Shown here: piece by piece, positions 23,417-28,027 of the stretch
Layout: each line of letters opens with the position of its first letter
Numbering within the stretch: position 1 is the stretch's first letter
Assembly (NCBI GenBank): GCA_016781115.1
Contig: JADDQX010000011.1
Span: 1 to 28,027, forward strand
DNA from: Actinomycetota bacterium
Lineage (GTDB): Bacteria > Actinomycetota > CADDZG01 > WHSQ01
DNA: 28,027 bases
Reading direction: 5' to 3'
Position numbers and translations under genes: made by a program
The notes under the pieces: generated by a model
What the model was told of the DNA's origin: nothing
Databases searched by the model: none
The model's input: the letters and a program-made list of their open reading frames with translations, nothing else

Positions 23417-23574
23417 ACCTCGAGCCGAGACGCCGGTAAGGCGCCTTGCAGCTTCGATCTGCTTCTGGTGTAGGTCGGCTACCGCAGCGGTCTGCTAGCT
23501 TGCCGCGGCGGCACCTTCAGGCGCTGGGTCCTCGCAGTGCCAACACAGCGGTCGTTCGAAGCCTGGTGGACGAT

Positions 23575-24237
23575 CTAGAAAGCGAAGACCTCAAGGTTCC
23601 GAGCACCTATGTGACTCTTCAGCTTCCGCTTGATGCGCTGAAGCGCGTTGTCGATGGACTTGAGGTGGCTGCCTAGCGCGTCGGCGATCTGGTCGTAGGA
23701 CTTGCCATTCATGTACAGAGTCAAGACGTCGGCTTCGAGGTCCGTAAGCGTCTCGCTCATCGAGCGCCGGATCGCGTCGATCTCGTCTGCCGAGACGACC
23801 AGTTCGGCCGGATCATTAGTCGCGTCCGTTGCCAACAGATCGCCCAACAACGTTTCCATGCGATCGTCGCTCCCAGAGACCGGCGCGTCCAGCGACACCC
23901 GCGAGTTGAGCGGCTGATGCTTCAGGCGATTGGCGCCCTTGATCGCGGTGTGGATCTGGCGCGAGATGCACATCTCGGCGAAGGCGCGGAAAGGCGTCTC
24001 TTGTGACACGTCGAAGTCACGTATCGCCTTGTAGAGGCCGATCATCGCCTCCTGCACCACGTCTTCTTGGTCGGAACCAGCGACGAAGTAGGAGCGGGCC
24101 TTGCTGCGTGCGAAGCGCCGGTAACGCTCGAGCAGCTTTACCAGCGAACGCTCGTCTCCACGGCGAACGTTACGAACCAACTCCAAGTCGTCCAGCTCGT
24201 CGGGTTCAGTCACCTTCTCTGCCCACATAACCCGCAT
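23575..24237 (-). CDS. SigH-like sigma-70 family RNA polymerase sigma factor
   Basis: A 220-residue sigma factor with region 2 (about 18-103, containing QEDVVQEAMIGLYKAIRDFD and FRAFAEMCISRQIHTAIK) and region 4 (about 160-208, with LTDLEADVLTLYMNGKSYDQIADALG and KSIDNALQRIKRKL). The wording closely resembles SigH of the sporulation/stationary-phase type, known in Bacillus and in several deep actinobacterial lineages. ATG 24235-24237 was chosen because GGGAGGGGAT precedes it; a longer frame adds 14 residues without support. No anti-sigma gene is adjacent, which fits SigH-type proteins. Target promoters are not identifiable with confidence. Confidence 0.93.
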   Translation of the reverse strand: MRVMWAEKVTEPDELDDLELVRNVRRGDERSLVKLLERYRRFARSKARSYFVAGSDQEDVVQEAMIGLYKAIRDFDVSQETPFRAFAEMCISRQIHTAIKGANRLKHQPLNSRVSLDAPVSGSDDRMETLLGDLLATDATNDPAELVVSADEIDAIRRSMSETLTDLEADVLTLYMNGKSYDQIADALGSHLKSIDNALQRIKRKLKSHIGARNLEVFAF

Positions 24238-24466
24238 CGCGATCCCCTCCCGCAGAAGTTGAAGTTGCGTGCCGAGCACGCCGTGTGATCCCCTCTATCT
24301 GTTCAACGTTCGGGACCCTGGGATATTCCACTCAGAGGTTGCGCCGGACAACAGCGGACGACGTGCGGCGGCTTGCCGAATGCGACGGAGCGCAACAGCT
24401 AGTCAGATGGTGCGTGTTCCGGGTGCTGGGGACTCGCGTGCTTCAACCGACAGGTGAGGGTCGAGC

Positions 24467-26014
24467 TCAACACGGTGAGCTTCCTATCCTCAGCGGTTCG
24501 ATCTCCCCCGCCTCCACCTTGATGCAGTCCCGACCACCATCGGGCCACACGACCTCCACCCGCGCACGCGTCGCCTTCCCCAACCCCAGCGGCACGTATC
24601 CGATCTCGGACTGACTGCGGAAATTGAAACCGTCCGTTTGGAACCTCGTGTAGGAGAGCTTCCCCGCATCGACCATCACCTCCGCCCCGATGCCCAGCGG
24701 ATTCTCGTCCGGCCCCTGGAGGTCAAGCGCAGCCCACGTCCCACCTCGCGAGACGTTCCGCAACAACTTCGAGATCCCGCGCCAGTACAGGTGACCATGG
24801 GTCACGAAGACGTCCACGAAGCCATCGCGATCGCTGTCTGCCACCGTGACGGCATCACCGTTGCCGAGGCGCGTTCCACGGAGACGCGGAAGGCGTTTCG
24901 GCTTGAAAGACCCCTGCTCGTTGATCAACAAGACGTCGAGCGCGTCCCTGCTCCTCTTGGTGGGCCGGTGGTCCTTGCCGCTGGCACCCTGCACGACGAA
25001 AGCATCCATGTCGCCGTCGTTGTCTGCGTCGAACCACGCGCTCATCCGGCCCTGCTTCAGATCCATCTGGTGGAGTGGCCGGAAGCGCCCACGCACGTTC
25101 CGCAGGATCAGCGATCGACCCGGTGAAACGAGGTGCAGGTCCATCCACCGATCTGAATCCGCGTGACCCCACGCGCCCGACCACCAGCGCCGGCCGGTCA
25201 CACCACGTATCTTCGTCCTCTGGAACCGACCCCCGACGTTCTCGTAGGCGACGGGCCCACCGGCCTCGTACTGCAGCACCAGCAGGTCGGGATCTCCGTC
25301 GCGATCCCAGTCGGACCATGACGAGGAGATCGACGCGAGGCTGTCGGACACACCGGCCTCTACCCGCGTGAAGGTCCCCCCGTCATTGCGGAAGAGGACG
25401 TTCGGAGCCTTCGGTCTGATGAAGTTGCCGACGAAGATGTCGAGGTCGGCGTCCCCGTCGTAGTCGAGCCAGTTCAGCGAACGGCCGCGTCCGAGGCGGT
25501 CCACCACCCCCGCGTCCGTAGCGACATCGACAAGCCCCCCGTCCCGCTGGAGCAGAAGCGCGTTGGGCCCCGCGCCCGTTCCCATATCCGCGCCCTGAAC
25601 GCAGTAAAGGTCGGGCGCTCCGTCGCCGTTCGCCTCGCCCCAAGCACACCCATGGCGGTCGAACCCGCGCCCCACGAGCGCCGGGAACTCCTCCTTGATG
25701 TACGTCCCTGAGTCGTTCAGGAGGAACTGCGGGTCGGCCCAGTGCCGTACGACGAAAAGATCGGGGAACCCATTGCCGTCGTGGTCGACCCACGCGGCAC
25801 CCCACGTCCGCTGCGGAAACGTCTCCGCTGCGGATTCGCTCGTGACGTCGGTGAAGGAGATCCCCCGAGATCCGGGCAGCACAGAAGATTCGGCGCTGGG
25901 TCGCGGGGCGGCGGCCGTCGGGGTGTCGCCACCCCGTAGGGCGCTGCATGAAGCAGTGGCCACAGTGACAGCAACCATCACAACGAGGAGCACAGGGTTC
26001 TTGGGCATGGTCAT
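24467..26014 (-). CDS. FG-GAP/VCBS repeat lipoprotein with ASPIC/UnbV C-terminus
   Basis: A 515-residue exported protein. A signal peptide ends at TASC (Cys23), a plausible but weak lipobox. Seven Ca2+-binding DxDxDGxxD-type loops (such as DHDGNGFPD, DYDGDADLD, DWDRDGDPD, DADNDGDMD and DSDRDGFVD) are spaced through residues about 70-420 and mark an integrin-like beta-propeller. The C-terminus (about 430-510) contains NPLGIGAEV and VEVVWPDGG, as in the ASPIC/UnbV domain. Such proteins are thought to bind extracellular ligands or surfaces. ATG 26012-26014 fits the signal peptide; a second ATG two codons later is possible. Upstream are three GGACAT repeats. Confidence 0.9.
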   Translation of the reverse strand: MTMPKNPVLLVVMVAVTVATASCSALRGGDTPTAAAPRPSAESSVLPGSRGISFTDVTSESAAETFPQRTWGAAWVDHDGNGFPDLFVVRHWADPQFLLNDSGTYIKEEFPALVGRGFDRHGCAWGEANGDGAPDLYCVQGADMGTGAGPNALLLQRDGGLVDVATDAGVVDRLGRGRSLNWLDYDGDADLDIFVGNFIRPKAPNVLFRNDGGTFTRVEAGVSDSLASISSSWSDWDRDGDPDLLVLQYEAGGPVAYENVGGRFQRTKIRGVTGRRWWSGAWGHADSDRWMDLHLVSPGRSLILRNVRGRFRPLHQMDLKQGRMSAWFDADNDGDMDAFVVQGASGKDHRPTKRSRDALDVLLINEQGSFKPKRLPRLRGTRLGNGDAVTVADSDRDGFVDVFVTHGHLYWRGISKLLRNVSRGGTWAALDLQGPDENPLGIGAEVMVDAGKLSYTRFQTDGFNFRSQSEIGYVPLGLGKATRARVEVVWPDGGRDCIKVEAGEIEPLRIGSSPC

Positions 26015-26019
26015 ACCTG

Positions 26020-26048
26020 TTATGTCCTTATGTCCGTCTGTCATGTCC
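26020..26048 (-). repeat. three GGACAT repeats in the leader of the FG-GAP gene
   Basis: On the minus strand the leader carries GGACATGA, then two tandem GGACATAA copies, the last ending 5 bases before the ATG. In plus coordinates the copies are 26041-26048, 26028-26035 and 26020-26027. They may be an operator, repeated Shine-Dalgarno-like (AAGGA) sites, or a slippage product. Confidence 0.55.
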
Positions 26049-26181
26049 TGTAGGCAAACAGACGCACCGGCAACGTCAGACGCTGCATCCGCGACAACCA
26101 CCCAAACACCTAACTCACGGCAGGAGTGTGGCCGACCCCGGCGAAAACAACAGGAAAGACGACCATCTGGAGGTTCTGAAG

Positions 26182-26700
26182 ATGAAGCGCGCGATCTCGC
26201 TCGTCCTGCTCGCCACTCTCGTTGCAGCTCTATCTCCTCTCGCTGCGAAGGCTGGAGCGCCTCCACAGAAAGAGGAAGGAACGGTTCTCTTGGCGGGCCC
26301 GGGGCCCAACGGCGAGACCACCGGCGGCTGCTGGACCGGGTGGGCGCGCCGCTTCTGGATCTTCTCGGGCGGAGCCACAGCCGGCCCCTTCGGAAGCATG
26401 ATCGAGATCGACAAGACCACCTGGAACGGAAAGTTCAAGCTGGAGGTCACGGGCGGAGCCGCCGGAACCGAGGATCTCGACATGACCTACTACGTCGAGA
26501 CCGGCAAAGTCGATCCTACCGACCCCGCTCAGCAGGGTGGGATCGTGGAGAGCAGCTCCTATCTCACCAGAGAGGCGGGCGGCGAGGCCGGCATCGTGCC
26601 GAAGGGCTCGACCGTCGCGCTGGTCTGCCTGGCGATCGGCAGCGGCTTCAACGCAGACTGGGCTTACACCGCCACCCCACCTGCCAAAAAGAAGAAGTAG
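26182..26700 (+). CDS. secreted protein, unrecognised
   Basis: A 172-residue Sec-exported protein (MKRAISLVLL signal, cleavage near AAKAG). The mature domain has GGCWTGWARRFWIFSGG near residue 50 and a second Cys in ALVCLAIG, so one disulfide is possible. The middle is strand-rich, with Asp/Thr-rich turns, and the end is a basic KKKK tail. The signal peptide resembles those of the two paralogues at 20064 and 22790, but the mature part does not align. ATG 26182 follows GGAGG at 8 bases; an 18-residue longer reading frame has no ribosome site. Function unknown. Confidence 0.8.
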   Translation: MKRAISLVLLATLVAALSPLAAKAGAPPQKEEGTVLLAGPGPNGETTGGCWTGWARRFWIFSGGATAGPFGSMIEIDKTTWNGKFKLEVTGGAAGTEDLDMTYYVETGKVDPTDPAQQGGIVESSSYLTREAGGEAGIVPKGSTVALVCLAIGSGFNADWAYTATPPAKKKK

Positions 26701-26764
26701 TAGCCCCAGGGCCGTCGCGGCCGCGCTCCACAGTCGAGGCGCGGACGAGACTCCGGGAGGCAGG

Positions 26765-26905
26765 TTGTCTGTGGATGAGCTTTCGGAGGAAGAGCTAGCC
26801 GCGCGCCGATCGAACCGGCGCACGCTGATCGCGATCCTGATCCCGGTCGTCACCCTGGGTGGGCTCTCGCTGGTCAAGCTCGCCCTGCACCTGCTGAGCG
26901 GGTGA
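26765..26905 (+). CDS. small single-TM protein (46 aa)
   Basis: A 46-residue frame starting at TTG 26765 (or GTG 26771, two codons later). A GGGAGG site ends 4 bases before the TTG. The product has an acidic N-terminus (DELSEEELAARR), then a basic RSNRR stop-transfer patch and one TM helix (about 20-44). The topology is probably N-in. No family recognised. It lies 64 bases after the secreted protein and 58 before the Cys-rich small protein. A short ORF at this GC could be chance, but charge order, ribosome site and hydrophobic segment together favour a gene. Confidence 0.5.
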   Translation: MSVDELSEEELAARRSNRRTLIAILIPVVTLGGLSLVKLALHLLSG

Positions 26906-26927
26906 AATCCGAGTGGGCGATAGGAAG

Positions 26928-26957
26928 TGGACGGACGTTCGGATCGTTGGCTAGCAT
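26928..26957 (+). promoter_or_regulatory. promoter of the small Cys-rich protein gene
   Basis: TAGCAT at 26952-26957 ends 6 bases before the ATG at 26964. A partial -35, TGGACG at 26928-26933, lies 18 bases upstream. The same -10 hexamer drives the GH3 gene. A leaderless start is expected. Confidence 0.45.
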
Positions 26958-26963
26958 CGGGAT

Positions 26964-27137
26964 ATGAAGCAGATAGCGCTCGGTCTGGGGCTGGGCTACG
27001 TCGCTCTGGCGCTCCTGGGTCACAGCAGGGAACGTCGCGGCGCTCTCGTCTGCGGGTGCACAGACGCTTGTTGGTGTAAGCGCCCGTTCTTGTCGACCTT
27101 CCGGTGGGTTTTTCCCTTCAGACACCACATCCGGTAG
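26964..27137 (+). CDS. small Cys-rich membrane-anchored protein (57 aa)
   Basis: A 57-residue product with an N-terminal TM helix (about 4-19), then a charged turn HSRERRG, then a dense cysteine cluster CGCTDACWC (30-38), and a C-terminal WVFPFRHH rich in aromatics and His. Four Cys in nine residues plus two nearby His could bind a metal or a cofactor at the membrane face. No Shine-Dalgarno is present, but TAGCAT sits 6 bases before the ATG, in line with leaderless genes here. I do not recognise a named family. The composition is far from random for this GC, which supports a real gene. Confidence 0.6.
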   Translation: MKQIALGLGLGYVALALLGHSRERRGALVCGCTDACWCKRPFLSTFRWVFPFRHHIR

Positions 27138-27255
27138 GACCCTCTGCCGGTGACGGCGGTGACGCTGGAAACCTGCCGCTCTGATCGACGCCCGCGTACT
27201 TCGCTGCAGCGATAGGCTGATGCTCACATATCAGGACAAAACCAGGAGGCGAACG

Positions 27256-27738
27256 ATGCGGCGAACCGGTGCATTGGTTGTGGCGATGATCCTCTGTGCT
27301 ATCCCTGTGATCAGCGCCGGGACGGCATGGGCTAAGAAGTCCCGCCAACACTCCACCTCGCTATCGGGGGCCGCGGAGGTTCCCGGTCCAGGAGATCCGA
27401 ATGCCACCGGCAGCGCCACCGTCACCCTGAGTCGCTCGAGTCAGCGGGAGATCTGCGTCACCATCTCGTGGACGAACGTCAGCGGCGAGGACACGAGCAC
27501 CTCGAACGACGCCGTCACAGCAGCACACATCCACAGGGCGCCTGCGGGCGAGGCGGGGCCGGTCGTGTTCACGATCTTCTCAGGTGAAAGCCTGCCGACC
27601 AGCGGGAGCAGGACCATGTGCGGGAGCGCGTCGGCCCGCCTGATCAGCGCGATACAAACGCACCCCGAGGACTTCTACGTGAACCTGCACAGCGGTGAAT
27701 ACCCCGCGGGAGCGATCCGGGGACAGCTAGGAGACTGA
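27256..27738 (+). CDS. secreted CHRD-domain protein
   Basis: A 160-residue exported protein (signal peptide 1-26, ending TAWA-KK) consisting of one CHRD domain, an immunoglobulin-like beta-sandwich first described in chordin. Key motifs are LSGAAEVPGPGDPNATGSATV, AAHIHRAPAGEAGPVV (90-104) and FYVNLHSGEYPAGAIRGQL (140-158). A Cys pair (ICVTI and TMCGS) may be disulfide linked. Bacterial CHRD proteins are secreted or surface bound and of unknown function. AGGAGG lies 7 bases before the ATG at 27256; a 12-residue longer frame has no ribosome site. A hairpin follows the stop. Confidence 0.92.
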   Translation: MRRTGALVVAMILCAIPVISAGTAWAKKSRQHSTSLSGAAEVPGPGDPNATGSATVTLSRSSQREICVTISWTNVSGEDTSTSNDAVTAAHIHRAPAGEAGPVVFTIFSGESLPTSGSRTMCGSASARLISAIQTHPEDFYVNLHSGEYPAGAIRGQLGD

Positions 27739-27752
27739 CGCTATAAGCGACG

Positions 27753-27776
27753 GCCTCCGGCAAAGCGGCGGGAGGC
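27753..27776 (+). terminator. hairpin after the CHRD gene
   Basis: GCCTCC (27753-27758) pairs with GGAGGC (27771-27776), followed by GTTCTTCCTCT, a weak pyrimidine run. Located about 15 bases after the stop; a plausible intrinsic terminator. Confidence 0.45.
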
Positions 27777-27881
27777 GTTCTTCCTCTAGCCCCGGAATGA
27801 ACGTCCGGCGACGTGCGCGCGAGCCGAACCAGTCTCGCTTCAGGCCGAACGACCGGTTTCCGAACGACCAAAGGAGGTCCG

Positions 27882-28027
27882 ATGTCTGATCGTCCTCGCG
27901 ATGTTGAGAAGGGCTACTCACTTCCGGAGGTGGTCGCGAAGCTCCGACGTCTTGCCGATGCGCTCGAGACCGGTAGTCCCTTCCGGATACAGGTTGCGGG
28001 CGAGCGGATCCGCGTTCCGGCAAGAGC
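27882..28027 (+). CDS. probable amphi-Trp domain protein (N-terminal fragment)
   Basis: The first 48 codons of a gene cut by the right edge. AAAGGAGG lies 4 bases before the ATG at 27882. The peptide reads MSDRPRDVEKGYSLPEVV, then a helix KLRRLADALETG and strands FRIQVAGERIRVPA. The order (short strand, helix with LRxLADALE, two strands ending VP) is like the small amphi-Trp domain proteins common in Actinobacteria and Archaea, of unknown function. The assignment rests on pattern only, as the diagnostic later part is missing. Confidence 0.6.
   Translation, partial: MSDRPRDVEKGYSLPEVVAKLRRLADALETGSPFRIQVAGERIRVPAR

Noticed and set aside
23438..23447. AAGGCGCCTT palindrome after the second secreted paralogue
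   Set aside because: Perfect but only 10 bases with no loop and no T-run; unlikely to be a terminator.
24325..24335. GTGGAATAT as a SigH-type -10 upstream of the sigma gene (autoregulation)
   Set aside because: Matches RNNGAATWW but no AGGA-type -35 lies at the right distance; a similar GGAATATC near 22389 also lacks one.

Overview
The window is a GC-rich, densely coded chromosomal segment. I read it as coming from an uncultured actinobacterium (Actinomycetota). The pointers are WXG100 and EccC/FtsK-type secretion genes, an AfsK-like Ser/Thr kinase, a Streptomyces-like HAMP histidine kinase with an OmpR-type regulator, bacterial Ku and LigD polymerase (NHEJ), frequent GTG starts, and several start codons lying 6-8 nt after a TAnnnT-type -10 box (leaderless style). 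No rRNA, tRNA, CRISPR array, insertion sequence or phage gene was seen. No stretch above about 300 bases lacks a gene.

Layout. (1) Bases 1-4034, all minus strand, probably one transcription run: YjbQ/UPF0047 protein, response regulator, histidine kinase, a 58-residue acidic protein, a nucleotidyltransferase-fold protein, a metallophosphoesterase, and the start of a LigD-type polymerase that leaves the window. (2) 4122-5381, minus: a secreted RTX-like Ca2+-binding repeat protein. (3) 5481-11878: a compact type VII secretion-like module. It has a 1424-residue ATPase (ubiquitin-like + FHA + two TM + three ATPase modules), a WXG100 protein on the opposite strand, and an AfsK-like membrane kinase with an extracellular C-terminal domain. 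No EccB, EccD, EccE or mycosin gene is present here. (4) 11875-13089, minus: a PQQ-type sugar dehydrogenase lipoprotein. (5) 13171-17546, plus: CPBP protease, EamA transporter, an anti-sigma-type ATPase, an ATP-grasp enzyme and a secreted GH3 hydrolase. (6) 17571-19838, minus: a DUF2231 membrane protein and a secreted S15/CocE-type hydrolase. (7) 20064-23416: two close paralogues of an unrecognised secreted protein family flank Ku, a DJ-1/PfpI protein and a small Cys-pair protein. (8) 23575-26014, minus: a SigH-like sigma factor and an FG-GAP/ASPIC-UnbV lipoprotein. (9) 26182-28027, plus: an unrecognised secreted protein, two very small membrane proteins (one Cys-rich), a CHRD protein and the start of a probable amphi-Trp protein.

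How it fits together. The most system-like part is region 3. A kinase facing the cell surface sits next to a secretion ATPase that carries a phosphothreonine-reading FHA domain, with a WXG100 substrate or partner between them. This suggests phosphorylation-gated secretion, which is an inference. The rest is a mix of envelope, stress and DNA-repair genes, with an unusually large number of Sec-exported proteins of unknown function.
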